Shown: positions 7,792-15,163, counted from the stretch's first letter. The stretch is DNA of 37,558 nucleotides from UBA6987 sp045617825 (GCA_045617825.1 JAZLJI010000084.1:1-37558), one strand, 5' to 3'. Translations and numbers: made by a program. The notes: a model not told the origin generated them from the sequence alone.

Positions 7792-8822
7792 GACAGCTCC
7801 TCCCACAGCCCCAGCTGATTGGCCATGGTCTGGGCCCAGTAGAAATGGTACTGCCTGTTGTAGTGGGTGCCGCTGTCGTCCGCGATGAAGGCCGGGAAGG
7901 CGAAATCGGTGGCGGACACCTGGGTGTAGCCGTATTCCTCGCAGATCTCCCGCATGGCGTTGTTGTAATCGTCGATGCGGAAGTGGTTGTACCAGCGGTA
8001 CCAGTAGGCCTCGGGGATCGGGATGATCTCCTGCAGATAGACCTCGGCGCCGGGATTTGCCGCCAGATACCGGTCGATGACGGCGATATAATCCTTCTTC
8101 CAGACGTCCACGTTCTGGCAGTAGTAGCCCATATCGTTGGTCCCCATCAGGAAGAGGACCTTGCCGGTGCCCCGTTTGGCGGCCTGGTCCACGATCTCAT
8201 CGATCTCGTCCATGTGGGCGGCCCATTTGTAGAAGATATTGCTGTCGGTGAGGATGCCGGAGTCCAGCACGTTCTTGGCGCCGGAGTGGCCGATGATGGT
8301 CACGTCGGCAAACAGCTGCCTGAGCTCGGGAATGGCTTCGTCACCCACCGTGGAGACCTTGCCGGCCTCCAGGACGCCGGTGGGGGTGCCGCCGCTCACG
8401 ATGGATTCCGCGATGGATTCCAGCAGGGCCTCCCAGGATTCCTCGGCGTAGACGGAGGCCGCGACGGACTCCTCCACGCTGCGGGATTCGGATTCCTCGA
8501 TGGACTGGCGGATGTATTCGGACTCCTCGATGGAGGCTGCCTTCCGGGACTCCGCCGCCAGTGATTCGGCGATGGAGGCCTCAATGCTCTGCGATTCCTC
8601 GATGCTGGACTGGATCACCGCCTTCCGGGAGGCGTCGATGGCCCGGATCCCGGCGGCGGCTTCCGCGGCGGCCAGGGTATCCTGCGCGTTCACCCAGTCC
8701 ACCAGCCCTTCATCCACCGCGGCGGTCTCCCGGACCTGGGAGGCGCAGGCGGTCAGAAAGGTCAGACTGAGGGCGAGGGCCAGCAGCAGACTGATGATCG
8801 GATATAACAGGGGTCTCTTCAT
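7788..8822 (-). CDS. SGNH/GDSL-like hydrolase lipoprotein with Ser/Glu-rich linker
   Basis: This 344-residue protein begins with a lipoprotein signal (hydrophobic residues 8-22, lipobox ending at Cys26). Residues about 70-142 form a low-complexity linker of repeated SIEES, SIAES and SVEES units. The C-terminal half is an SGNH-fold domain: IIGHS at 176-180 takes the place of the usual GDS block, GTND is at 227-230, and the final Asp/His block is DDSGTH at 315-320. It probably acts outside the membrane as an esterase or O-acetyltransferase. GHS instead of GDS keeps the serine. It is the second gene of the envelope operon, 21 bp after the first and overlapping the DUF4358 gene. Confidence 0.82.
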   Translation of the reverse strand: MKRPLLYPIISLLLALALSLTFLTACASQVRETAAVDEGLVDWVNAQDTLAAAEAAAGIRAIDASRKAVIQSSIEESQSIEASIAESLAAESRKAASIEESEYIRQSIEESESRSVEESVAASVYAEESWEALLESIAESIVSGGTPTGVLEAGKVSTVGDEAIPELRQLFADVTIIGHSGAKNVLDSGILTDSNIFYKWAAHMDEIDEIVDQAAKRGTGKVLFLMGTNDMGYYCQNVDVWKKDYIAVIDRYLAANPGAEVYLQEIIPIPEAYWYRWYNHFRIDDYNNAMREICEEYGYTQVSATDFAFPAFIADDSGTHYNRQYHFYWAQTMANQLGLWEELS

Positions 8823-8843
8823 GGAAATATCTCCGTGGTATGG

Positions 8844-9863
8844 TCAGGGAACAAGCGGATCCAGCAGGAGGAACAGCTCCTCTGCCAGCTCACTGTGTCC
8901 CGTGGGGGTCATGTGCTCGCAGTCCAGAGGGCTGATCTCGAGCTTCCCGTAGGCATCGTAAAACAGGCAGCCCTCCGCCTCCGCCAGCTTCCGGTACAGC
9001 GGCCCCAGCGCCTTGGCGGTGTCCAGGGAATGCTGATCCAGCTCCTGGGCCGAGGGGGTATTCACGTACTCCGGCAGGAAGCCCGGAGGGACGATGATCA
9101 AGATCTGCGGCTCGAAGCCCTGGAGGCTCCGGCAGCGGCTTCTGGTGGTCCCGATCAGCATTTTCATGCCCTCGGCGATCTGCTCCGCCGACAAATGCAT
9201 CTCCGCCAGGCAGTCGTTGCCGCCCAGCATGATCAGCACCATGTCGAGGGGCGCGTGCTTCTCCAGGATCTCCGGAAGGGCGGTGAGGCCGTTCTTCCAG
9301 GGCGCGCCGGGGCGGTCGTAGGCCGTGGTCCGGCCGGTGAGGCCTTCCCGGATCACCTCTGCCCGATCAAAGCCCAGCTTCTCCTGCAGCAGGCTGGTCC
9401 AGATCTGCTCCTGGGGGAGCTGGGTCAGCTGCGGGGTGAGGCCGTAGGTATTGGAATCGCCGAAGCAGAGGATCCGCAGGGGCTTTCGGGGCTCGGTCTG
9501 CGCCTCCGTGGAGGTGAAGCTGCCGGGCTCGGTCTCCGCCGCGGAGGTGAGGACCTCCGTCTCCGCCTCGGAGGAAGCGGGAGCCGCCGTCTCGGACGCG
9601 GGCTCAGCGGAGGACGCGGCAGACTCCTCCGTGCTCAGGGATTCGCCTGAGGAGCCTTCGGGCTCCATGGGGAGCACGGGATCGATCTTTGGGGAAGCCG
9701 TTTCCGCTCCCGAGGACTCCGGGCCTTCGGGGATGCTTCCGAGTGGAATATCATGTATCGGCAGACTGCCCGCCTGCGCTGCCGTAGAGGAGGCATTTCC
9801 CGCGGAGCAGGCGCAGAGGGACAGGCAGATGATCAAAAGGACAGACAGCAAACGGGCTTTCAT
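8844..9863 (-). CDS. SGNH/GDSL hydrolase lipoprotein
   Basis: The start at 9863 gives a 339-residue protein with a lipoprotein signal (MKARLLSVLLIICLSLCAC, Cys19) and a GGAGG box four bases upstream. An in-frame ATG at 9902 would place 13 polar residues before the signal and has no good ribosome site. Residues about 20-126 are a Ser/Ala/Glu/Thr-rich spacer. The catalytic domain follows: ILCFGDSNTYG (GDSN at 135-138), a conserved GLTGRTT near 174, LGGND at 213-217, and a late MTPTGH supplying the His. This is a complete SGNH tetrad, so an active esterase or acetyl-esterase on the outer face is likely. It is the first gene of the five-gene envelope operon. Confidence 0.88.
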   Translation of the reverse strand: MKARLLSVLLIICLSLCACSAGNASSTAAQAGSLPIHDIPLGSIPEGPESSGAETASPKIDPVLPMEPEGSSGESLSTEESAASSAEPASETAAPASSEAETEVLTSAAETEPGSFTSTEAQTEPRKPLRILCFGDSNTYGLTPQLTQLPQEQIWTSLLQEKLGFDRAEVIREGLTGRTTAYDRPGAPWKNGLTALPEILEKHAPLDMVLIMLGGNDCLAEMHLSAEQIAEGMKMLIGTTRSRCRSLQGFEPQILIIVPPGFLPEYVNTPSAQELDQHSLDTAKALGPLYRKLAEAEGCLFYDAYGKLEISPLDCEHMTPTGHSELAEELFLLLDPLVP

Positions 9864-9908
9864 GGGACCTCCGTTCAGCATCGGTAAATGGGTATACTTC
9901 AAAACTTT

Positions 9909-9937
9909 ATTATACTATAAGAAAAAGAGAAACGCCA
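9909..9937 (-). promoter_or_regulatory. Candidate promoter of the envelope operon
   Basis: On the minus strand a perfect TATAAT (9914-9909) lies about 45 bases upstream of the 9863 start in an AT-rich patch. The hexamer 17 bases further upstream (TGGCGT, 9937-9932) is a poor -35 box, so either an activator or an alternative spacing may be used. Confidence 0.5.
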
Positions 9938-9982
9938 GCGGTATTTTTCGGCGGTCCCGGGCGGTTTATGAGCAGGTTCATC

Positions 9983-10010
9983 TTGCGTTCGGCGGGTTTT
10001 CTGTTATACT
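9983..10010 (+). promoter_or_regulatory. Candidate promoter of the corrinoid-protein operon
   Basis: TTGCGT (9983-9988) and TATACT (10005-10010) are 16 bases apart, 35 bases before the ATG at 10046. It is divergent from the envelope operon promoter, and the two -10 boxes are about 90 bp apart. Confidence 0.6.
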
Positions 10011-10045
10011 GGAAGCACTGGAAGCAGAAAACCGGGAGGTGAGCT

Positions 10046-10675
10046 ATGGATTTTGAACAGATCGCTGCGGCGATGGGAGATTTGGAAGAGGACAGTCTGC
10101 TGGAAATGCTGAAGCAGCTGATGGCCGAAGCGCCGCAGGAGGCGCCCCGGGCGCTGGAGGCCTGCCAGAAGGGCATGGACCGGGTAGGTCAGCTCTTTGA
10201 GGAGGGCGAATATTTCGTGGGCGACCTGATCTTCGCCGGAGAAATGATGACCCAGGCGGCGGATATCCTGAAGGACGGCCTGACGGGCGGTCAGGAAGCG
10301 GGCGGTAAGGCCCGGATGCTGATCTGCACCGTGAAGGACGACCTGCACGACATCGGGAAAAATATCGTCAAGGTCATGCTGGAGGCTGCGGGCTTCGAGG
10401 TGCTGGATCTGGGCGTGGACGTGCCAGCGGAGAAGGTGCTGGAGACCGTACAGAAGGAGGGGCTGAAGATCGTGGCCCTGTCCGGGGTGCTGACCCTGGC
10501 GCTGGATTCCATGAAGGAGACCGTGGCCGCGCTGAAGGCCGCCGTGCCGGACTGCCGGGTCATCATCGGCGGCGCGCCGGTGAGCGAGGAGGCCTGTGCC
10601 GCCGTGGGCGCCGATGCCTGGGCGCATTCGCCGCAGAAGACGGTGGATACCTGCCGGGCCTGGGCGCAGGCATAA
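10046..10675 (+). CDS. Cobalamin-binding corrinoid protein (MtaC/MttC/MtbC-like)
   Basis: This 209-residue protein has the two-domain layout of corrinoid methyltransferase proteins. The N-terminal helical cap spans about residues 1-85 (GMDRVGQLFEEGEYFVGDLI is the typical methionine-synthase-type cap signature). The B12-binding Rossmann domain carries the base-off DxHxxG motif (DLHDIGKNIV near 107-116), SGVLT near 152 and GGAPV near 176. Such proteins carry a methyl group between a substrate-specific methyltransferase and a second methyltransferase acting on tetrahydrofolate or a thiol. No partner methyltransferase or reductive activase is present here, so the substrate cannot be named. GGGAGGTGAGCT precedes the ATG. 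The fold call is firm; the pathway is open. Confidence 0.92.
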   Translation: MDFEQIAAAMGDLEEDSLLEMLKQLMAEAPQEAPRALEACQKGMDRVGQLFEEGEYFVGDLIFAGEMMTQAADILKDGLTGGQEAGGKARMLICTVKDDLHDIGKNIVKVMLEAAGFEVLDLGVDVPAEKVLETVQKEGLKIVALSGVLTLALDSMKETVAALKAAVPDCRVIIGGAPVSEEACAAVGADAWAHSPQKTVDTCRAWAQA

Positions 10676-10753
10676 GACGAAGCTTACGAAGGAAGCCGTG
10701 AGGGATCCGCGGGAGCAGAGCATCCCCGACGGTCCCGTCAAAAGGAGCAGTAT

Positions 10754-11419
10754 ATGAAAGAAGCAGTGCTGGACAGGATCCGGCAGGAAAAGATCATAGC
10801 CGTGGTGCGGGGCGTGTCCGGAGAGACCTGCGTGAAGCTGGCCCGGGCGCTTTACCGGGGCGGCATCGGTTTGATGGAGCTCCCCTTCGATCCTCTGGAC
10901 GAGGCGGACCGCTGCCGGACCGAGGAGACCCTGAGGCTCTTAAACCGGGAGCTGGGAGACACCATGACCTTCGGCGCCGGAACGGTGACGGAGGTGGGTT
11001 TGGTGGAGCGGGCCGTTAAGGCCGGCGCCGCCTTTTTGGTGAGCCCGAATACGGACCGGGCCGTGATCGAGGCCACCCGGGCAGCCGGTGCCGTATCGAT
11101 CCCCGGCGCCTTTACCCCTACGGAGATCAAGCTGGCCCGGGACTGCGGCGGCGACCTGATCAAGGTCTTCCCGGCCAGAGCGCTGGGCCCGACCTATTTC
11201 AAGGACCTGCAGGCGCCTCTCAAGGACTGCCCGCTGCTGGCCGTGGGCGGCATCACCGCGGAAAATATCGCGGACTACCTGGCAGCAGGCTGCGTGGGCG
11301 CGGCGGTGTCCGGCGACCTGGTGCACCGGGACTGGATCCGGGCCGGCAGATGGGACCTGCTGGAGGCCCATGCGGCGCTGATGAAGGCGGCGGCCCAGAC
11401 GGGAGGCGGTCATGAGTAA
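10754..11419 (+). CDS. eda: KDPG/KHG aldolase
   Basis: This 221-residue class I aldolase cleaves 2-keto-3-deoxy-6-phosphogluconate (and often 4-hydroxy-2-oxoglutarate) to pyruvate plus an aldehyde. Visible landmarks are IIAVVRG at the N terminus, GLMELPFD with the general acid/base Glu42, FGAGTVTE near 73-80, FLVSPNTD near 94, IPGAFTPTE near 116-124 and DLIKVFPA with Schiff-base Lys137. The length is standard. AAAGGAG precedes the ATG. It lies 78 bp after the corrinoid-protein gene and overlaps the next gene by 8 bp. No kinase or dehydratase of an Entner-Doudoroff or uronate pathway is adjacent, so its upstream substrate route must be encoded elsewhere. Confidence 0.95.
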   Translation: MKEAVLDRIRQEKIIAVVRGVSGETCVKLARALYRGGIGLMELPFDPLDEADRCRTEETLRLLNRELGDTMTFGAGTVTEVGLVERAVKAGAAFLVSPNTDRAVIEATRAAGAVSIPGAFTPTEIKLARDCGGDLIKVFPARALGPTYFKDLQAPLKDCPLLAVGGITAENIADYLAAGCVGAAVSGDLVHRDWIRAGRWDLLEAHAALMKAAAQTGGGHE

Positions 11420-11903
11420 GCCGGAGAAATACGAGGGCTTTACCCTCGGCCTCGCCCTGGTGGATGCCCTGCCGGTGCTGCTCTTCGGCGGCAGCGGCCT
11501 GCTGCTGGGCAGGCTGTCCGGACAGCCCCTCGTCCTGCTGGGCGCGGTGCTGATGTTCCTGGGCGGCCTCTCCAAGGTGCTCTGGAAGCTGGTGCTGGCG
11601 TTAGCGAAAAAGGACCTGCCCTGGCTGGCAAAGCCCTTCCGCTATCTGATGCTCGGCGGCTTCCTGCTGATGCTGACGGCCGCGCTGCTCCGCCTGAAGG
11701 AGATCCCCTGGCACGAGCTGGGGCAGCGGGCGGTGAGCCTGCCCTCCCTGCCGCTGTTCATCCTGGGCGTACTGGGGCTGACGGCCATGGGCGTCCTGGC
11801 GGCGAAGCTGGACCAGAGCCGGGCGAAAAGCAACTGGATCGAGCAGCTGACCAATACCTTCGCCCAGCTGTGCATTTTCCTGGGCCTGTTTTTTATGCGG
11901 TAA
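11412..11903 (+). CDS. Small integral membrane protein, unknown function
   Basis: This 163-residue hydrophobic protein has four or five likely membrane segments (about residues 14-33, 39-65, 75-93, 110-130 and 148-162). It has no motif that I recognise. Short basic or acidic connectors (LAKKDLPWLAKPFRY, AKLDQSRAKSNWIEQL) suggest cytosolic loops. The start codon lies inside the end of the aldolase gene (8-bp overlap) after GGAGGCGGTC, so translation is probably coupled. The PilT-like gene begins 6 bp after its stop. It could be a membrane partner of that ATPase, but this rests only on adjacency. Confidence 0.75.
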   Translation: MSKPEKYEGFTLGLALVDALPVLLFGGSGLLLGRLSGQPLVLLGAVLMFLGGLSKVLWKLVLALAKKDLPWLAKPFRYLMLGGFLLMLTAALLRLKEIPWHELGQRAVSLPSLPLFILGVLGLTAMGVLAAKLDQSRAKSNWIEQLTNTFAQLCIFLGLFFMR

Positions 11904-11909
11904 AAGACT

Positions 11910-12830
11910 ATGAGATCATTCATTGAACTGATACACGCGGCGCTGGACCGGAAGGCCTCCGCGCTGATCCTGATGGCCGGCCAGCCGGCCACGCTGAAGC
12001 TCGGGAGCGGCTACGCGGTCCTGCCGGAGGCGGCCATGCTGACGCCCGGCGACACGGAAAAGCTGACGCGGCAGGCCTACGACATGGCGGGCAGGACTCT
12101 GGCCGCCCCCGCGCGGTGCCTGGATGAGGAATTTGCCATTTCCGTGCCGGGCCTGACCCGTCTGAGGATCTACGCGTACCGGCAGCGGAACTCCTACGCC
12201 ATGAACGTGCGGATCATCCCCTTCGGGATCCCTTCCCCCGAGGAGCTGGGGATCCCGGAGGAGGTGATGCGGCTGTCTAAACTGACTGAGGGCCTGGTCC
12301 TGGTGACCGGTCCCGCCGGCAGCGGCAAATCCACCACCCTGGCGGCCCTGACCGACGCGATCAACCACCGCCGCAGCGCGTATATCCTGACGGTGGAGGA
12401 TCCCATCGAATACCTGTTCAAAAACGACAGAGCGCTGATCAGCCAGCGGGAGATCGGGCTGGACGCGGAGAGCCCGCTGCAGGCGCTGCGGTCGGCGGAT
12501 GCCCTGACGCCGGACGTCCTGCTGGTCAGCAGGATCCCGGACGGCGAGACGCTGGCGGAGGTCCTGCGCCTGAGCAATGCCCACCCGTTGGTGCTGACCG
12601 CCGTGACCGCCAAGACGCCGGGCGCGGCCCTGAGCGCCCTGCTGGCCGGAGTGAGCGGAGACAGCAGAGGCCTGACGGCACGGGAGCTTTCCCTGCTGCT
12701 GAAGGCGGTGGTATGCCAGACGCTGGAGCCGGACGGAGAAGGGCGGCCGGTGCCGCATTTCAGGCTGATCCTGCCGGACGAACGGCAGCGGCAGGCCATC
12801 GCGGAGCTGGACCTCTACCGGCTGGACTGA
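11910..12830 (+). CDS. PilT/GspE-like ATPase with degenerate catalytic boxes
   Basis: This 306-residue protein has the two-domain PilT layout: an N-terminal PAS-like part (about 1-110) and a RecA-like core. Walker A is intact (GPAGSGKST, 134-142), as is the Asp box (TVEDPIE, 161-167). The Walker B region, usually DPDVILVGEMRD, reads TPDVLLVSRIPD (200-211), so the catalytic Glu is replaced by Arg208. The His box, usually TLHT, reads AVTA (231-234) with no His. ATP binding is plausible but normal hydrolysis is doubtful. No pilin, PilB, PilC or prepilin peptidase gene lies nearby. There is no clear ribosome site, so translation may depend on the gene 6 bp upstream. It ends just before a strong terminator. 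Confidence 0.85.
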   Translation: MRSFIELIHAALDRKASALILMAGQPATLKLGSGYAVLPEAAMLTPGDTEKLTRQAYDMAGRTLAAPARCLDEEFAISVPGLTRLRIYAYRQRNSYAMNVRIIPFGIPSPEELGIPEEVMRLSKLTEGLVLVTGPAGSGKSTTLAALTDAINHRRSAYILTVEDPIEYLFKNDRALISQREIGLDAESPLQALRSADALTPDVLLVSRIPDGETLAEVLRLSNAHPLVLTAVTAKTPGAALSALLAGVSGDSRGLTARELSLLLKAVVCQTLEPDGEGRPVPHFRLILPDERQRQAIAELDLYRLD

Positions 12831-12850
12831 GCAGCGAAAAAAACAGCAAA

Positions 12851-12891
12851 AAAAGGGGCTGAACGGCAGTGACTGCCGTTCAGCCCCTTTT
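12851..12891. terminator. Strong bidirectional terminator
   Basis: A perfect 19-bp inverted repeat (12851-12869 with 12873-12891) has a 3-base loop; its arms start with AAAA and end with TTTT, so both strands give a GC-rich hairpin ending in U. It separates the plus-strand PilT-like gene from the minus-strand BrnA gene. Confidence 0.9.
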
Positions 12892-12935
12892 CCTATCAAG
12901 CCCCGGTATCGGAGCTTTGCAATTTCGTAAGGCTC

Positions 12936-13166
12936 TTATTTCCAGGCAAGGTTAAGATGGCGCTCGTTTATCATGCAATCCTTCAAATACATATTGATCA
13001 GAGTCTGATAGGGAATGCCTACACAATCAGACTCTTTTTTGAAGTATCCGACCACGTTCTCATCGAGGTTAATCGTGATTGGTTTTTTCATCGCTTTTAC
13101 ATATGGATTTTTAATGGCCTTGCTGAAATCAAATTCTTTTTCTAAGAAGTCTTCCTTTTCACTCAT
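12936..13166 (-). CDS. brnA: BrnA-type antitoxin
   Basis: This 76-residue protein is the antitoxin of a BrnT/BrnA (type II) toxin-antitoxin pair. It has a polar, acidic N terminus and a C-terminal ribbon-helix-helix-like stretch, KKPITINLDENVVGYFKK then GIPYQTLINMYLKDC, which is the BrnA DNA-binding signature. The start is set at 13166 because it forms an ATGA overlap with the toxin stop (13163-13166); an upstream in-frame ATG at 13292 would run through the toxin gene. BrnA binds BrnT and represses the shared promoter in characterised systems. The gene is AT-richer than its surroundings. Confidence 0.9.
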   Translation of the reverse strand: MSEKEDFLEKEFDFSKAIKNPYVKAMKKPITINLDENVVGYFKKESDCVGIPYQTLINMYLKDCMINERHLNLAWK

Positions 13167-13447
13167 AGTCCGATGCTCCTTTCGTAGCCAATTCTTTCCG
13201 TCGCAGTAGCCTTTCTGGACGAAATGATACGAATTACCGTTTCTTTTCGAATGCAATGCACAACAAGAAGAATATTTTCCTGACTGCTGCACCCAAGAAT
13301 ACGGAATCGTTCTTCCGCTGCTGAATGCAGTTCGTCATATTCTAACAATGCCTGCTCATCATAAAATACGGTTTTGGCTTCTTCAAACGAGACGCCGTGT
13401 TTTTCCTGATTAATCTGGTTTTTACTTTCGTCCCATTCGAAATCCAT
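13163..13447 (-). CDS. brnT: BrnT-type ribonuclease toxin
   Basis: This 94-residue toxin is a RelE-fold ribonuclease of the BrnT family. The N terminus FEWDESKNQINQEKHGVSFEEA is the classic BrnT opening (WD..K...N..KHG..F..A), followed by VFYDEQ, a central ERFRILG strand, LLVVHCIR and RIISSRKAT, which carry the basic residues expected at the active site. The length is normal. The toxin gene precedes the antitoxin gene, as is usual for brnTA, and overlaps it by 4 bp. It is read from a near-consensus promoter about 20 bp upstream. Low GC relative to flanks and terminators on the downstream side suggest a mobile cassette. Confidence 0.92.
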   Translation of the reverse strand: MDFEWDESKNQINQEKHGVSFEEAKTVFYDEQALLEYDELHSAAEERFRILGCSSQENILLVVHCIRKETVIRIISSRKATATERIGYERSIGL

Positions 13448-13466
13448 AAGTTCACCACTTATTTAT

Positions 13467-13494
13467 ATTATACATATTTCATACATATTGTCAA
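13467..13494 (-). promoter_or_regulatory. brnTA promoter with paired ATATGTAT repeats
   Basis: On the minus strand TTGACA (13494-13489) and TATAAT (13472-13467) are both consensus and 16 bases apart. Two direct copies of ATATGTAT (plus-strand ATACATAT at 13470-13477 and 13481-13488) fill the spacer, 11 bp apart, on one face of the helix. They are good candidates for the BrnA operator. Confidence 0.8.
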
Positions 13495-13497
13495 AGA

Positions 13498-13539
13498 CTT
13501 TTTTGGGGGCATCCTGGGAATAACGTGCCCCTAAAAAAG
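13498..13539. repeat. Long inverted repeat upstream of brnTA
   Basis: CTTTTTTGGGGGCA (13498-13511) pairs with TGCCCCTAAAAAAG (13526-13539), a 14-bp stem with one mismatch around a 14-base loop. It lies between the brnT promoter and the end of the deacylase gene. On the minus strand it could act as a terminator for the deacylase, but the U-run lies within the 5' arm, not after the stem, so a terminator role is uncertain. Confidence 0.55.
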
Positions 13540-13576
13540 ATCCGCATCACTTGGCAGCGCAGAATCAGCGAACGTC

Positions 13577-15163
13577 TTACCGCCGCAGCACTCTGCCGTT
13601 CGCGAGGCCGGTGTAGAGATTGTCCAGCACGGCGATGCCGCCGTCCACGAAGACCGCCTTGATGCCCTCGTTCGGCAGGAAGGGGTGGACGTAGTCCGCG
13701 CGGTCGATGATGGTGTTCTCGTTGAAGAGCACCAGATCGGCGTCGTAGCCCTCCAGGATCGCGCCCTTGTTCGTCAGGCCGTAGCGCTTGGCCGGCATGG
13801 AGGTGATCCGGCGGATGCCCTCCTCGAAGGGCAGGATCTTCTTGTCCCGGACCAGCCGGCCCAGATACCGGGGCATGGTGCCGAAGAAGCGGGGGTGGCA
13901 CAGCTCATTGCCCCGCGTGTACAGCCCGTCGGAGCCGACCATGCAGATCGGGTGCTGGTAGAATTTGATGATGTTTTCTTCCTTCATGGTGAAGCGCACG
14001 TCCGTAACGGAGCCCGCGTTGTCCGCGACGATGTCGCACCAGGCGTCAAAGCTGTCGATGCCCTTCTCCGCGGCGTATTGGGCGATGGTCTTGCCCACCG
14101 CGTCGGGGGTCCCCGCGGCCCGGACGATCAGCTCGTTCTCGGTGCCCACGCCCCGGATAGGGTTCTCGTAGACCTCTTTGCCTTCCAGGACCAGCTCCCG
14201 CAGCAGCTTCCGGTTTTCCTCTCCCCGGAAATGCTCCACCAGCCAGTCGATGCCGTGAGCCCGGAAGCTGGGCGGCGTGGTGGACAGGATGCCCGCGGAG
14301 CAGGCCTCGTAGGGATAGGCGTCGCAGCTCACGTCGATGCCCTCCGCCAGAGCGTCGTCCAGCTGCTTCAGGATCGCGTCGGTCTTGCCCCAGTTGGCGG
14401 GATACATATTCTTGATATGGGAAATATTTACCGGAGTTCCCGACTTACGGCCGATATCCAGCGTTTCGGCAACGGATTTTTCCACAAGATCGCTTTCATT
14501 GCGCATGTGCGTGGTGTACATGCCGCCGTATTTTCCGGCGGTCTTCGCCAGAGCAATCAGCTCCTCGGGCGCCGCCTCGGGGCCGGGAGAGTAGACCAGT
14601 CCGGTGGAAATGCCCAGAGCGCCGCTCTGCATGGCCTCCTCCAGCAGGCCGCACATCCGGTCCAGCTCCTTCGCGGTGGCCGGGCGGCTGGCCATGCCCA
14701 TGACGGAGCCCCGGATCAGCCGGTGGCCCACGAAGAATTTTTCGTGGCAGCCCAGCGGCTGCTTATCCATCGCCTCCAGCTGCTCGGCAAAGGTCCTATA
14801 CCAGCCGAGGGTGCGGTAGTCGGAGGCGAAATAGCGGCGGGCATCCTCCGGCATATCCTCCACGTAGGGGGAAAGCGAGGAGCCGCACTGGCCGCCGATC
14901 TCCGTGGTGATCCCCTGCAGCAGGCGGCCCGCCCGGGAGGGATCGAAGAACAGCTGCATATCGGAATGCGTGTGCGCGTCGATAAATCCGGGCGCCAGGC
15001 ACAGACCGCTGCCGTCGATCAGCTCGCCGACGGTGGGAAGATAGCCGGTCTCCCTGGCGATCTTTTCGATCTTGCCGTTTTGAATAAGTACGTCGGCCTG
15101 ATAGGGCTTGCCGCCCAGACCGTCATAGACCTTGACATTTCTGATCAGATAGGATTTTGACAT
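13577..15163 (-). CDS. N-acyl-D-amino-acid deacylase (D-aminoacylase family)
   Basis: The start at 15163 gives 528 residues, with AAGGAG seven bases upstream; an earlier in-frame ATG (15193) lacks a ribosome site. The enzyme belongs to the amidohydrolase superfamily and should hydrolyse N-acyl-D-amino acids, or related compounds, to a free D-amino acid and an acid in the cytosol. Metal-site signatures are present: GFIDAHTHSD (His64, His66), IGGQCGSS with bridging Cys93, YTTHMRNE (His219), ISHIK (His249) and VGSDG (Asp411). The C terminus has the usual beta-sandwich (GAILEGYDADLVLF). It has its own promoter and lies beside an M20 hydrolase unit, suggesting a role in N-acyl amino-acid or peptide use. 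Exact substrate unknown. Confidence 0.9.
   Translation of the reverse strand: MSKSYLIRNVKVYDGLGGKPYQADVLIQNGKIEKIARETGYLPTVGELIDGSGLCLAPGFIDAHTHSDMQLFFDPSRAGRLLQGITTEIGGQCGSSLSPYVEDMPEDARRYFASDYRTLGWYRTFAEQLEAMDKQPLGCHEKFFVGHRLIRGSVMGMASRPATAKELDRMCGLLEEAMQSGALGISTGLVYSPGPEAAPEELIALAKTAGKYGGMYTTHMRNESDLVEKSVAETLDIGRKSGTPVNISHIKNMYPANWGKTDAILKQLDDALAEGIDVSCDAYPYEACSAGILSTTPPSFRAHGIDWLVEHFRGEENRKLLRELVLEGKEVYENPIRGVGTENELIVRAAGTPDAVGKTIAQYAAEKGIDSFDAWCDIVADNAGSVTDVRFTMKEENIIKFYQHPICMVGSDGLYTRGNELCHPRFFGTMPRYLGRLVRDKKILPFEEGIRRITSMPAKRYGLTNKGAILEGYDADLVLFNENTIIDRADYVHPFLPNEGIKAVFVDGGIAVLDNLYTGLANGRVLRR

Noticed and set aside
7788..7806. Start of the DUF4358 gene at 7806
   Set aside because: It would add five residues before a well-formed signal-anchor and lose the neat ATGA coupling at 7788-7791.
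11910..12830. Evidence that the organism has type IV pili at this locus
   Set aside because: Only a degenerate PilT-like ATPase is present; no pilin, assembly ATPase or prepilin peptidase lies in the window.
13498..13539. The inverted repeat as part of a CRISPR or MITE
   Set aside because: There is only one copy, with no spaced repeats and no target-site duplication that I can see.
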